Source: Kocuria coralli (GTDB taxonomy: Bacteria > Actinomycetota > Actinomycetes > Actinomycetales > Micrococcaceae). Taken from it: a DNA stretch of 64,000 nucleotides. A program made the translations under genes and the position numbers. The stretch covers positions 1 through 64,000 of the forward strand of contig NZ_ML708610.1 of NCBI RefSeq assembly GCF_008831305.1, written 5' to 3'. Shown in pieces: positions 15,859 to 24,398 of the stretch (the stretch's first letter is position 1; every line of letters starts with the position of its first letter). The notes beneath the pieces were generated by a model. The model was not told where the DNA came from, made no database searches, and saw only the letters and a list, made by a program, of their open reading frames with translations.

Positions 15859-16386
15859 TCAACGCTCCTCACCGTGGGTATCGACCGGTTGGCGGATGGC
15901 CGCGGCGACGGCGATGCCCGTCCACGTCGCGATGGCACCGACGAGGACCGTGCCGAGGGCATAGCCGATCCCGGCTCCCGGAGCCTCGGTGCCGAGGAGG
16001 CCGGCGGTGTCCGTCGCCAGCGCGCTGTAGGTGGTGAAACCGCCCATGAAACCGGTGCCGAGCAGCAGCCTGAGAGCTCGTCTGCGGCCGCGGTCGGGTC
16101 CTCGGCGTGCCAGGGCGTCCAGTAGGAACCCGAGCAGAAAGGCTCCCGCGACGTTGATGCCGAAGATGGCGTAGGGAACCCCGTTCACCGGTGGGAAGGC
16201 CAGGCTGAGGCCTTCCCGCGCGGCGGTGCCCAGGGTTCCGCCGATGAAGACGAGTACCAGGAAGACCGGGCGCAGGTGGACCGGGCGGGCCGTTCCGCTG
16301 CATGTCTGCTCCGCGTCGAGATCGGGGTCACGTGGTAGCCGCGCGTCGTCTGCGGTGGACTCTGTGGCGGGCGTGGGATCAGTCAT
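15859..16386 (-). CDS. crcB: Fluoride exporter CrcB (first of the pair)
   Basis: The 175-residue protein has a roughly 40-residue polar N-terminal extension and then the CrcB core: GGTLGTAAREGL, YAIFGINVAGAFLLGFLLDAL, and GTGFMGGFTTYSALATD. It works with the downstream paralogue as an antiparallel fluoride channel. The start ATG at 16386 was chosen over the frame-open 16425. It follows the universal stress gene by 10 bases in a usp-crcB-crcB operon. I found no fluoride riboswitch upstream of the operon. Confidence 0.92.
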   Translation of the reverse strand: MTDPTPATESTADDARLPRDPDLDAEQTCSGTARPVHLRPVFLVLVFIGGTLGTAAREGLSLAFPPVNGVPYAIFGINVAGAFLLGFLLDALARRGPDRGRRRALRLLLGTGFMGGFTTYSALATDTAGLLGTEAPGAGIGYALGTVLVGAIATWTGIAVAAAIRQPVDTHGEER

Positions 16387-16396
16387 GTGGTGACGC

Positions 16397-16933
16397 CTAC
16401 GCCTTCCGCCGCCAGGGCAGCTCATGCTCGGTGGTGACCGGATTCAGGGGGACGACGACGAGCGGCCGGTGCTGGCGGTGGGCCAGCTGCACGGCCACGG
16501 AGCCGTTGAGGAACTCGCGCAACGACTCCCTGAGGCCCGATTCGCGGGTGCCGACGACGATCATCGCCGCGTCCAGCTCCTCCGCCAGCCTGGCGAGTTC
16601 CGGCGCCACTCCGCCCGCCAGTGCCCTCACGGACCAGCGAACGTCCCGTTTCTCCAGGATCTGCGCGAGAGAGTCCCGCAGAGCGGGGTCGAACGCCGCG
16701 ACCTGCTCGTCGCCGAGGTCTGGGTCGATCGGCATGGTCACGGCGGCGCCGTCCGGGCGCTGCTCGACCGTGTACCGGGAGCTGTCGACGGAGGCGCAGA
16801 CCAGGTCCGCGGCGAACCGTTCCGCGAACACCGCGGCCTGTTCGACGACGACGGCGGGCTGGCCCGGCACCACCCCGACGAGAATGGGCCGGGATCCGTG
16901 GTGGGCCTGATGGCCGTTGGGGAAATCAATCAT
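16397..16933 (-). CDS. Universal stress protein (UspA family)
   Basis: The 178-residue protein has the UspA fold: N-terminal strand PILVGVVPGQPAVVVEQAA, AAMIVVGTRESGLRESL, then LNGSVAVQLAHRQHRPLVVVPL, which matches the ATP-binding G-x2-G-x9-G(S/T) signature (GTRESGL...NGSVA). A Pro/Glu-rich insertion around residues 55-75 lengthens it. The gene leads the crcB pair with a TAGGAG site before ATG 16933. Usp genes recur beside crcB in actinobacteria, so a link to fluoride stress is plausible but inferred. Confidence 0.88.
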   Translation of the reverse strand: MIDFPNGHQAHHGSRPILVGVVPGQPAVVVEQAAVFAERFAADLVCASVDSSRYTVEQRPDGAAVTMPIDPDLGDEQVAAFDPALRDSLAQILEKRDVRWSVRALAGGVAPELARLAEELDAAMIVVGTRESGLRESLREFLNGSVAVQLAHRQHRPLVVVPLNPVTTEHELPWRRKA

Positions 16934-17102
16934 CGAGTCTCCTACCTTCGGGCGCGCGTGCGCTGTTGAGGTAGGGACTGTTGTCGGGAATCCCGAGGTT
17001 GGGTACGGCGAGCCCCACCGCCGTGACGCTTGAGCGCCTGTTCTCGATTATGTCACTGCGGGTACGCATGTGCGAGGGGTCCGTGCGCAGGAATGCGCCC
17101 GC

Positions 17103-17495
17103 TCACTCCTGGCAGAGGCAGAACGGATGGCCCACGGGATCGAGGAACACCATGAACATGCCGTCCTCACTGGGCTGGTGCGGGTGCCGGGTAGCGCCGG
17201 CCGCCTCCGCGAGAGGTGCGGCGTCCGCTATGGAGTCGACGTAGAAGTCGAGATGCTCCTGCTGAGGGACGGGGCCCTCCGGCCAGTCCGGGGCACGGTA
17301 GTTCTCGATCTGCTGGCAGGCGATCGCCATGGCGCCGTCTCCGTCGCCGGGCGGGAGGACGTCCACCCAGTCGGGATAGTCGCCCGAGGAGTGAACCCGC
17401 CAACCCAGCAGTCGTGCGTAGAAGTCGGCCAGGGCTTCGGCGTCGGGGCAGTCGAGGGCGATCACGGATCTCTTCGCCTGAATCGAAGCGCTCAT
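17103..17495 (-). CDS. VOC-superfamily (glyoxalase-like) protein
   Basis: The 130-residue protein is one VOC unit pair: IALDCPDAEALADFYARLLGW at the start, QEHLDFYVDSIADAAPLAEAAGA, and the end VFLDPVGHPFCLCQE. His and Glu positions typical of metal ligands (EHLDF, FCLCQE) are present. It matches the common actinobacterial glyoxalase/bleomycin-resistance-like group and probably acts as a cytosolic dimer. Substrate unknown. No obvious ribosome-binding site precedes ATG 17495, so it may be leaderless. It stands alone. Confidence 0.85.
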   Translation of the reverse strand: MSASIQAKRSVIALDCPDAEALADFYARLLGWRVHSSGDYPDWVDVLPPGDGDGAMAIACQQIENYRAPDWPEGPVPQQEHLDFYVDSIADAAPLAEAAGATRHPHQPSEDGMFMVFLDPVGHPFCLCQE

Positions 17496-17558
17496 GTCAG
17501 GGATGGTATGCCAGTCGACCCGACAGCCAATACCCCGCGGCCGCTCTTTGAGGAACGG

Positions 17559-18029
17559 TCAGGCCTGGTGGTCTCCGAGAGGCGGCCCCAGGCTCAGGAG
17601 GGCCAGGAACACCACGGCGACGCCGACCGCCACGATCGCGCAGCTGATCAGCGGACGATTGATCGCGGAACGGAACAACCGGTCGTGCCACCGGCGGTCG
17701 CGCGGATCCCCGGTGGCGTTGCGGCGCCAGCCTCCGGCGAGCCGCCCCGTGCGGGTCAGCCAGATATCTGCGGGGATGGTGGCATAGGGGACGACGGAGC
17801 TGATCAGGGCGACTGTGGTGGCACCGCCGCCAAGCCGCTGGTTCTTGGCCACGAGCAATGCCGTGGCCACATAGGCCAGGAAGACGAACCCGTGGACTCC
17901 TCCGCCGATGGACACCGCGACATCGAGGCCGGCGGTGGCTCTCAGGACCATCCCCCCGATCAGCAGCGTCCAGGACACGGCCTCGGCGACTGCCACGGTA
18001 CGAAACAGCAGGTGCGGGGTCTTCGGCAC
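17559..18029 (-). CDS. DUF3817 membrane protein
   Basis: The 156-residue protein matches DUF3817: LLFRTVAVAEAVSWTLLIGGM, IGGGVHGFVFLAYVATALLVA and AIVAVGVAVVFLALLSL, giving three to four spans. The function is unknown. I prefer the GTG at 18029, preceded by AAGGAG at an ideal distance, over the ATG at 18047, which has only pyrimidines upstream. It is divergent from the secreted GDSL hydrolase. Confidence 0.85.
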   Translation of the reverse strand: MPKTPHLLFRTVAVAEAVSWTLLIGGMVLRATAGLDVAVSIGGGVHGFVFLAYVATALLVAKNQRLGGGATTVALISSVVPYATIPADIWLTRTGRLAGGWRRNATGDPRDRRWHDRLFRSAINRPLISCAIVAVGVAVVFLALLSLGPPLGDHQA

Positions 18030-18187
18030 GAGACTCCTTGAGCTCATCGATGGGGGAGGTGAACGGTTCCCAGGTGAGGTGACAGCTTATCGGGTGGTGC
18101 CCCTACCCCCGGGTGACTGTGACCTCGGTTACAGTTGCCATCGAGCCTAGTGAAAGCCATGTTCGGGGTATACGAAGGGGACAGTCG

Positions 18188-19456
18188 ATGAAGAAGTCCA
18201 AAGCTGGATTCGCTCTTTTGCTCAGCACCGTGCTCGCGGCGGGTGCAGTACCACCGGCCGCCGCCTCCGTCCCGGAGTCCTCACCCGCGTCCGCATGCTG
18301 CTCGGGTGGAGCGCCGGAACAGCACGAGGACACCATCAGGTGGCTCGGCAGCTGGTACGCCTCCATGACGCCGGCGGACGATCCTGGAACGATCTCCGGT
18401 GACGGCTTCACCGATACCACCGTGCGGCAGTCGGTGCACCTGTCGGTCGGCGGGGACAGTCTGCGGCTGCGGATCAGCAATGCCTACGGCACCACCCCGC
18501 TGGAGGTCGGTGCGGTCACCGTGGCTCCGGGCAACGCCTCCGCGGAGGTCGAAGCCGACCAGCTCACCCCGGTGACCTTCAACGGCTCCGGCTCCACCAC
18601 GATCCCGGCGGGCGCGGACTGGATCTCCGATCCCGTCCCGCTCGCGGTCGAGGCGAATTCGGATCTGGTCGTCAGCATGCACCTGCCCGGTCCGACAGGG
18701 CCTGCCACCACCCATCCGCTGGGAATGTCCACCTCGTACCGCGCCGACGGCGATCGCACCTCCGCCGGGACCGACGAATTCACCCCGCTGGATGAGGGCC
18801 GCTATTTCCTGGGCGGGGTGGATGTCACCTCACCCGCCAAGGGCTCCGTGATCTTCTTCGGCGACTCCATCACCGACGGGCACTCCTCCACCGTGGACGC
18901 CAACCTGCGCTATCCGGACCAGGTGGCCGACCGGCTCCTGGAACGTCCCGTCCTCGAGCAGTGCGGGGTGGTCAACTCCGGTATCAGCGGCAACCGCCTG
19001 CTCGAAGACGCCGGTCCCGAGGGAGTCTCGGCCATGGCCCGTTTCGATTCCGATGTCCTGGCCCGCCAGAACGTGGACACCGTCGTCCTGCTCGAGGGCA
19101 TCAACGACATCGGGCAGACCGACGGGGAGGTGCCGGCCGAGGAGCTGATCGGGGTCTACCGGCAGTTCATCGACAGGTCCCGGGACCACGGCCTGCGAGT
19201 CGTCGGTGCGACCCTCACCCCGTACACCGGCGCCGATTACGCCACGGAGATGGGGGAGGAGACCCGCCAGGAGGTCAACGACTGGATCAGGAACTCCGGG
19301 GAGTTCGACGACGTCGTCGACTTCGATGCCACGCTGCGCGACCCGGCCGACCCGGAGCGGATCCTCCCCGACTTCGACCCGGGAGATCACCTGCACCCCA
19401 ACGACCAGGGATACGCGGCGATGGCCGAGGCCGTGGACCTGGACTCCGTCTGCTGA
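18188..19456 (+). CDS. Secreted SGNH/GDSL-family hydrolase
   Basis: The 422-residue protein has a Sec signal peptide (MKKSKAGFALLLSTVLAAG..., cleavage near AAAS) and a beta-rich domain (about residues 40-210). It ends with an SGNH hydrolase domain: block I FFGDSITDG with the nucleophile Ser, block II VNSGISGN, block III LLEGINDIG and block V DHLHPNDQGYAAMAE with the catalytic Asp-x2-His. It should deacetylate or de-esterify an extracellular polymer such as xylan or another acetylated glycan; the substrate is inferred. GAAGGGG precedes ATG 18188. A 22-bp perfect palindrome lies 9 bases after the stop. Confidence 0.9.
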   Translation: MKKSKAGFALLLSTVLAAGAVPPAAASVPESSPASACCSGGAPEQHEDTIRWLGSWYASMTPADDPGTISGDGFTDTTVRQSVHLSVGGDSLRLRISNAYGTTPLEVGAVTVAPGNASAEVEADQLTPVTFNGSGSTTIPAGADWISDPVPLAVEANSDLVVSMHLPGPTGPATTHPLGMSTSYRADGDRTSAGTDEFTPLDEGRYFLGGVDVTSPAKGSVIFFGDSITDGHSSTVDANLRYPDQVADRLLERPVLEQCGVVNSGISGNRLLEDAGPEGVSAMARFDSDVLARQNVDTVVLLEGINDIGQTDGEVPAEELIGVYRQFIDRSRDHGLRVVGATLTPYTGADYATEMGEETRQEVNDWIRNSGEFDDVVDFDATLRDPADPERILPDFDPGDHLHPNDQGYAAMAEAVDLDSVC

Positions 19457-19465
19457 TCCCCTGAC

Positions 19466-19525
19466 GCCGAAACCGGAGTCCGGTCGCTCCTCAGAGCTGA
19501 TGGGCGACCGGACTCCGGTTTCGGC
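19466..19525. repeat. Long palindromic repeat, copy 1 (possible terminator)
   Basis: Arms 19466-19487 and 19504-19525 are perfect 22-base complements starting GCCGAAACCGGAGTCC, with a 16-base loop ending CTGATGG. The arm sequence recurs at 20330-20389 in the opposite orientation, loop included, which marks an interspersed repeat rather than a chance terminator. It could still end transcription of the GDSL gene. Confidence 0.75.
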
Positions 19526-19552
19526 ACATCGGCCCGCTGATAACGTTCCGGC

Positions 19553-20311
19553 ATGCCCGCAGCCGGACCACCGCCCGAGTCGACAGCCGTCCCCGGGGGC
19601 GTGGTGACGGCGCTCGCCAGGTGCGGGCTGGCTCGTGCCTCGTTGCATCCGGTGTGGCTCAATTCCGCGGGCGGCCTGACGTTCTCCGTCGTCGTCGGAA
19701 CGACCAGCGGTCCGGCGGACTTCTACGTCAAATGGAACCCGCGGGAATCCGGGGAGTCGCTGGCGGACGAGGCCGGGAGACTGAGATGGCTGAAAGGGCG
19801 CCACCCGGTCCCGGAGATCGTCGCGTATACCTCGGATGAGGACCAGGAGGTCCTGATCACCCGGGCGCTACCGGGCCGTTCCGCCGTCGCCCCGGTGTGG
19901 AAGTCCGCTCCGGAGCGGGCCCTGCGCGCCCTGGGGAAGGGATTGCGACGCCTGCACGCAGTGCCGGTCGACGACTGCCCGTTCGACTGGGGCATCGAAC
20001 ATCGTCTTCGAGTCGAGGGGATACCACGGTCGGAGATCGGGCCGGCTCCGGCCACCGACCGGCTCGTCGTGTGCCACGGCGATCCGTGCGCACCGAACAC
20101 CTTGATCGACGACGACGGCCTCTTCCTGGCGCACGTGGATCTCGCGCGGCTGGGCGTGGCCGACAGATGGGCGGACCTGGCCGTGCTGAGCATGTCGTTC
20201 GAATGGAACTACGCCGACTACGACGAGGCCGTGTTCTGGCAGGCGTACGGTATCGAGCCCGATCCGGAGCGCATCGCGTTCTACCGGGGTCTCTGGAACG
20301 TCATCGTCTGA
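19553..20311 (+). CDS. Aminoglycoside 3'-phosphotransferase-like kinase
   Basis: The 252-residue protein is an APH-family kinase of typical length. The Brenner box is VVCHGDPCAPNTLIDDDG (catalytic Asp in HGD), followed by LAHVDLARLGVADRWADLA, close to the DCGRLGVADRxxD metal-binding box of APH(3'). The Gly-rich N-lobe and YVKWNP (the ATP-binding Lys) precede it. HVDL replaces the usual FIDC, and overall divergence leaves resistance unproven; it may phosphorylate another small molecule. The gene is isolated between two inverted copies of a palindromic repeat, as a mobile cassette might be. Confidence 0.8.
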   Translation: MPAAGPPPESTAVPGGVVTALARCGLARASLHPVWLNSAGGLTFSVVVGTTSGPADFYVKWNPRESGESLADEAGRLRWLKGRHPVPEIVAYTSDEDQEVLITRALPGRSAVAPVWKSAPERALRALGKGLRRLHAVPVDDCPFDWGIEHRLRVEGIPRSEIGPAPATDRLVVCHGDPCAPNTLIDDDGLFLAHVDLARLGVADRWADLAVLSMSFEWNYADYDEAVFWQAYGIEPDPERIAFYRGLWNVIV

Positions 20312-20329
20312 TCCCCGCCGTCCCTCTGG

Positions 20330-20389
20330 GTCGAAACCGGAGTCCAGTCGCCCATCAGCGCTGACGAGCGACCGGACTCCGGTTTCGGC
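20330..20389. repeat. Long palindromic repeat, copy 2 (inverted relative to copy 1)
   Basis: Arms 20330-20351 and 20368-20389 pair over 22 positions with two non-Watson-Crick pairs. The right arm is identical to the right arm of copy 1. The loop read on the minus strand (TCGTCAGCGCTGATGG) matches the copy 1 loop, so this copy is inverted. It lies 18 bases after the kinase stop. Confidence 0.75.
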
Positions 20390-20435
20390 GGAGGCGGGCC
20401 TTCCGGGAACGGCGGACGGGTGTAATCTCCGGGGA

Positions 20436-21704
20436 ATGGCAGAGGCGGTCCAGGCGACCCTGGCGATCATCGCGCTGGCCGGGGTGATCTGGTTCGCCGT
20501 GAGGCGCCCGAAAGGTCTCCCCGAGGCCGTGGCGGCGGTTCCCGCGGCACTGCTGCTGTGCCTGTGCGGCGTCATCGGCTGGGGCGAGGCGGCCGCGCAG
20601 ATCCGCGAGATGGCCCCGACGGTGGTCTTCCTGGCCGCCATTCTGGCGCTCTCCCATCTGTGCCAGCGGGAGGGCCTGTTCCGGGCGCTGGGGGAGCTGA
20701 TCGCGCAGGGCTCCGGCGGAAGGCCGAGACGCCTGCTCCTCCTGGTGTTCGTGATCGCGGCCCTGGTCACCGCCGTCCTGAGCCTCGACGCCACGGCCGT
20801 GCTGCTCACCCCGGTCGTGTTCGCCACGGCCTCCCGCCTCGGGGTCCGCCCGAAACCCCATGTCTATGCCACGGCGCATCTGGCGAATTCCGCATCGCTC
20901 CTGCTGCCCGTCTCCAATCTCACCAACCTGCTCGCGATGAGTGCCGCGGGACTGTCCTTCACCACCTTCGCCGGGGTCATGGCCGTGCCGTGGCTGCTGG
21001 CGATCGGCATCGAGTACGCCGTCTTCCGGCGGTACTTCCGCGCCGACCTTTCCGTGCCCATGAGTCCACCGGAATCCGCGCGCCCCGTGCGCCTGCCCCT
21101 CTTCGCACTCGGCGTCGTGGCCGCGACGCTTGCGGGATTCGTGGCCAGCGGGTCGCTGCACCTCGAACCGTTCTGGGCCGCCATCGCCGGGGCCGCGGTG
21201 CTCGCGGGCAAGAGGTTGCTCACCAGACGCCGCCGGTTCCAGCAGGTCAAGGATCTCGCCGGCTCGGTCAACCCGTGGTTCGCGGCCTTCGTGTTCGCCC
21301 TGGCGATCGTGGTGAAGGGGGTGACCGATCACGGCCTGACGGACGCCCTGAGGGCCGTCCTGCCGCACGGGACCGGCTGGCCGGAGCTGCTCTGGATGGC
21401 CGCCGTCGCAGCCCTGCTGGCGAACGTCGTCAACAACCTGCCCGCCGTGCTGGTGCTGCTGCCCCTGGCCGCGCCGATGGGCCCGCTGGCGGTGCTCGCG
21501 GTCCTGATCGGCGTCAACGTGGGCCCCAACCTCACCTACGTCGGGTCGCTCGCGACGCTGCTGTGGCGGCGGATCATGGCCGACCACGAGTATGAGGCCG
21601 AGCTCAAGGAGTTCACCCGGCTGGGGCTGCTCACGGTGCCTCTCAGCCTGGTGCTGTGCTCCCTGGGCCTGTGGGCCGGCGGCGTGGTCTTCGGCCTCTC
21701 ATGA
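20436..21704 (+). CDS. ArsB/NhaD-superfamily permease
   Basis: The 422-residue membrane protein has about 10-11 spans and the ion-transporter superfamily pattern: VVFLAAILALSHLCQREGLFRALG, then SLDATAVLLTPVVF, the SxDxTAVxxTP signature of ArsB/NhaD-like proteins, then LPVSNLTNLLAMSAAG and NVGPNLTYVGSLATLLW in the second half, giving the usual inverted-repeat architecture. Likely substrates are an anion (arsenite, dicarboxylate) or Na+/H+ exchange. No arsenate reductase or regulator is adjacent, so arsenic export is not supported by context. Confidence 0.85.
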   Translation: MAEAVQATLAIIALAGVIWFAVRRPKGLPEAVAAVPAALLLCLCGVIGWGEAAAQIREMAPTVVFLAAILALSHLCQREGLFRALGELIAQGSGGRPRRLLLLVFVIAALVTAVLSLDATAVLLTPVVFATASRLGVRPKPHVYATAHLANSASLLLPVSNLTNLLAMSAAGLSFTTFAGVMAVPWLLAIGIEYAVFRRYFRADLSVPMSPPESARPVRLPLFALGVVAATLAGFVASGSLHLEPFWAAIAGAAVLAGKRLLTRRRRFQQVKDLAGSVNPWFAAFVFALAIVVKGVTDHGLTDALRAVLPHGTGWPELLWMAAVAALLANVVNNLPAVLVLLPLAAPMGPLAVLAVLIGVNVGPNLTYVGSLATLLWRRIMADHEYEAELKEFTRLGLLTVPLSLVLCSLGLWAGGVVFGLS

Positions 21705-21897
21705 TTTCCAGCTGGAATTCCGTCAACGGATAACCGGCTCTTCAACGGCGGCTATTCGCCCGAATTCGCGGAGAAGGCGCTTAACAATTCCGGTCCTGCC
21801 CTGTAGCCGATGATCGGGGTCACCTCCGGTATGCCAATACTGGTGTCACGTCCCGCGTGCATTCGAAGACATGCACGCCATAGGTGGAGGAGCAGGC

Positions 21898-23700
21898 ATG
21901 ACCGGAGTCGTATTCCATGACGGATTGGCCGAAACCGAGACACCGGACGGATCGGTGGTCGAGACCGACGTACTGATCGTCGGATCGGGGCCGGCAGGGG
22001 CCTCCGCTGCGCTGTTCCTGTCCTCGCTGGGCGTGCCGAACATCATGATCACCAAATACCGGTGGACGGCGAATACCCCTCGCGCTCATTTCACCAATCA
22101 GCGGACCATGGAGATCTTCCGCGAGCAGGGCATCGAGGAGCAGGTGCTGGCCGATGCCACGCCGCACCACATGATCGGCGACACCGTCTTCTGCAACTCC
22201 CTGGCCGGCGAGGAGATCGGACGCATCCTCGCGTGGGGTAACCACCCCTCGCGGCACGCGGACTACCGGCTGTCCTCGCCGTCCTGGAACTGCGACATCC
22301 CCCAGACCTATCTCGAGCCGATCCTGGTCAAGAACGCTACGGTCCGCGGTACGCAGACCCAGTTCTCCACCGAGTACCTCTCGCACACCCAGGACGACGA
22401 CGGCGTCACCGTCATCGTCCTGAACCGCCTGACCAACCAGCGCTACACCATCCGCGCGAAGTACCTGATCGGCGCCGACGGAGCGCGCTCCAAGGTCGCC
22501 CGGGACATCGACCTGCCGTTGGAGGGCGAGATGGACATCGCGGGGTCGATGAACATCACCTTCACCGCGGATCTCACGGACCTGGTCAGCCACCGGCCGT
22601 CGATCCTCTACTGGGTGATCCAGCCCGGCTCCTCGACCGGGGGCATCGGGGCTGGCCTGGTGCGTATGGTCCGGCCCTGGGACGAGTGGCTGATCGTGTG
22701 GGGCTTCGACATCTCCCAGGGCGCCCCGGAGGTCTCGGAGGAGGACGCGCTCGAGGTCGTGCGCAACCTGACCGGCGTGCCCGACCTGGACGCGAAGATC
22801 ACCGGGATCTCCCTGTGGGGCAACAACGAGCAGTACGCGACCCACATGCAGTCCGGGAGGGTCTTCTGCGCCGGGGACGCCACGCACAAGCATCCGCCGT
22901 CGAACGGGCTGGGCTCCAACACCTCGGTCCAGGACTCCTACAACCTGGCGTGGAAGCTGGCGGCGGTGCTGGCGGGCCAGGCGGACGCATCGCTGCTGGA
23001 GACCTACAGCGTGGAACGCGCCCCGATCGCCCGGCAGATCGTACAGCGGGCCAACCAATCGGGCCGCGAGTTCGCGCAGCTCATCCAGGCCCTCGGCATC
23101 GATCCGGCCGACGACGCCCAGACGATGACCGCGGCCATGGAGGCCCGCAAGGACGCCACCGCCGAGGGGGCGGCCAAGAGGGCGGCCGTCCGGAAGGCGA
23201 TGGAGATCAAGCACTACGAGTTCAACGCCCATGGCGTGGAGATGGGCCAGCGGTATGAATCCTCCGCCGTCATCGGAGACGGCACACCCGTTCCCGAACC
23301 CGTGCGGGACCCCGAGCTCTACTACGAGCCCTCCACCTATCCCGGCGTGCGGCTGCCCCATGTATGGGTCGGCGATGCCATGCACAAGCTGTCCACGCAC
23401 GACGCCGCCCCGTACACCCAGTTCACGGTGTTCACCGGCATCAACGGCACGGCATGGGCCGACGCCGCGGAGGCCGCGGGAAGGACGCTGGGCGTGAATG
23501 TCCGGGCCGTGGTCATCGGGCCCGGGCAGGAACTCACCGATCTGTACTTCGAGTGGGAGGGCGTGCGCGGAGTGGAGGAGGACGGCGCGATCCTGGTGCG
23601 TCCCGACAAGCACATCGCCTGGCGCAGCCCGTCCATGGCCGAGGACCCCGCGGGAGTGCTGGAGGGCGTGCTGCGAACGATCCTGGGCAGGCAGCGCTGA
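21898..23700 (+). CDS. FAD-dependent phenol hydroxylase, TfdB-like
   Basis: The 600-residue protein is a class A flavin monooxygenase. The FAD Rossmann motif is VLIVGSGPAGASAALFLSS, the DG motif is YLIGADGARSKVAR and the GD motif is VFCAGDATHKHPPSNGLGSN; a C-terminal thioredoxin-like domain follows. The segments TKYRWTANTPRAHFTNQR and RTMEIFRE closely resemble 2,4-dichlorophenol 6-monooxygenases. It should add one hydroxyl ortho to a phenol OH, using NADPH and O2. No ring-cleavage dioxygenase is nearby, so the pathway is incomplete here. Start 21898 has GGAGGAG upstream; an ATG at 21871 is less likely. Confidence 0.88.
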   Translation: MTGVVFHDGLAETETPDGSVVETDVLIVGSGPAGASAALFLSSLGVPNIMITKYRWTANTPRAHFTNQRTMEIFREQGIEEQVLADATPHHMIGDTVFCNSLAGEEIGRILAWGNHPSRHADYRLSSPSWNCDIPQTYLEPILVKNATVRGTQTQFSTEYLSHTQDDDGVTVIVLNRLTNQRYTIRAKYLIGADGARSKVARDIDLPLEGEMDIAGSMNITFTADLTDLVSHRPSILYWVIQPGSSTGGIGAGLVRMVRPWDEWLIVWGFDISQGAPEVSEEDALEVVRNLTGVPDLDAKITGISLWGNNEQYATHMQSGRVFCAGDATHKHPPSNGLGSNTSVQDSYNLAWKLAAVLAGQADASLLETYSVERAPIARQIVQRANQSGREFAQLIQALGIDPADDAQTMTAAMEARKDATAEGAAKRAAVRKAMEIKHYEFNAHGVEMGQRYESSAVIGDGTPVPEPVRDPELYYEPSTYPGVRLPHVWVGDAMHKLSTHDAAPYTQFTVFTGINGTAWADAAEAAGRTLGVNVRAVVIGPGQELTDLYFEWEGVRGVEEDGAILVRPDKHIAWRSPSMAEDPAGVLEGVLRTILGRQR

Positions 23701-23758
23701 GAGCACCGGGGCACCAGTCGAAGGAAGCAGGCCTCCAACCCCTCTGACACGCATTGGT

Positions 23759-23787
23759 ACCCGGGCAGGTCTGGCACCTGCCCGGGT
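23759..23787. terminator. Bidirectional terminator between phenol hydroxylase and methyltransferase
   Basis: Arms 23759-23770 and 23776-23787 (ACCCGGGCAGGT and its perfect complement) form a 12-bp stem around a 5-base loop, between convergent genes. Confidence 0.75.
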
Positions 23788-23797
23788 CACGTCTCGA

Positions 23798-24379
23798 TCA
23801 CGTCTCGATCAGCGGGACGAAGGCGACGGGCCCGTGCCGGGTGGTCGTGGTCCGCCCGGCCCTCCTGACCACCCGCAGCAGGGTTCCGTCGACGGGGATC
23901 ACCATCACGCCGTCGTCGTCCAGCTGACCGACGAGTGCGCCGGGGAGCCGGGTGGCCCCCGCTGAGACCAGGATCCGCTCGAACGGGGCGTCCTCGGGAG
24001 CCCCGAGCACACCGGGTGCGGCGAGGCGGAGCTCGGCCTGAGCACCGGCATGCTCGGCGACGGCGACGCGCGCGGTCTCCAGTAGACCGTCATGCCGTTC
24101 CACGCCGATGACGCGGCCACCGGAGCCCACCAGATGGGCGAGCAGTGCGGTGGTCCACCCGGAGCCCGCCCCGACGTCGAGGACGCGCTGCCCCGGCTTC
24201 ACATCGAGGAGCCGGAGCATGACCGCGACCAGTGCCGGCTGCGAGTTCGTCTGCCCATGGCCGATGGGCAGTGGGGCGTCATCCGAGGCCTGAGGCCGTA
24301 CCTCCGGCGGCAGGAAGCCGGCCCGGGGGACGGCCGCCATCGCCCGGGCGACCGGGTCGTGCTGCCTCCATGGCGGCAT
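23798..24379 (-). CDS. Protein-L-isoaspartate O-methyltransferase-like protein
   Basis: The 193-residue protein matches the PCMT fold: IGHGQTNSQPALVAVMLRLL is the isoaspartyl-binding SQP segment, LDVGAGSGWTTALLAHLVG is SAM motif I, and ILVSAGATRLPGALVGQLDDDG is the later core. It methylates isoaspartyl or another carboxyl group using SAM. AGGAGAAG precedes the ATG at 24379; the long frame upstream to 25282 is not coding. Actinobacterial relatives often have narrower or unknown targets. Confidence 0.85.
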   Translation of the reverse strand: MPPWRQHDPVARAMAAVPRAGFLPPEVRPQASDDAPLPIGHGQTNSQPALVAVMLRLLDVKPGQRVLDVGAGSGWTTALLAHLVGSGGRVIGVERHDGLLETARVAVAEHAGAQAELRLAAPGVLGAPEDAPFERILVSAGATRLPGALVGQLDDDGVMVIPVDGTLLRVVRRAGRTTTTRHGPVAFVPLIET

Positions 24380-24398
24380 GTCTTCTCCTCTTCTCCTT

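Noticed and set aside
16934-17102. Fluoride riboswitch upstream of usp-crcB-crcB
   Set aside because: The conserved fluoride-aptamer core sequence is not recognisable on the minus strand.
19553-20311. Definite aminoglycoside resistance gene
   Set aside because: The kinase motifs are clear, but the second box differs (HVDL) and divergence is large, so only an APH-like kinase is claimed.
20436-21704. Arsenite efflux gene arsB
   Set aside because: The superfamily fits, but there is no ars regulator or reductase nearby, and substrate cannot be told from the sequence.
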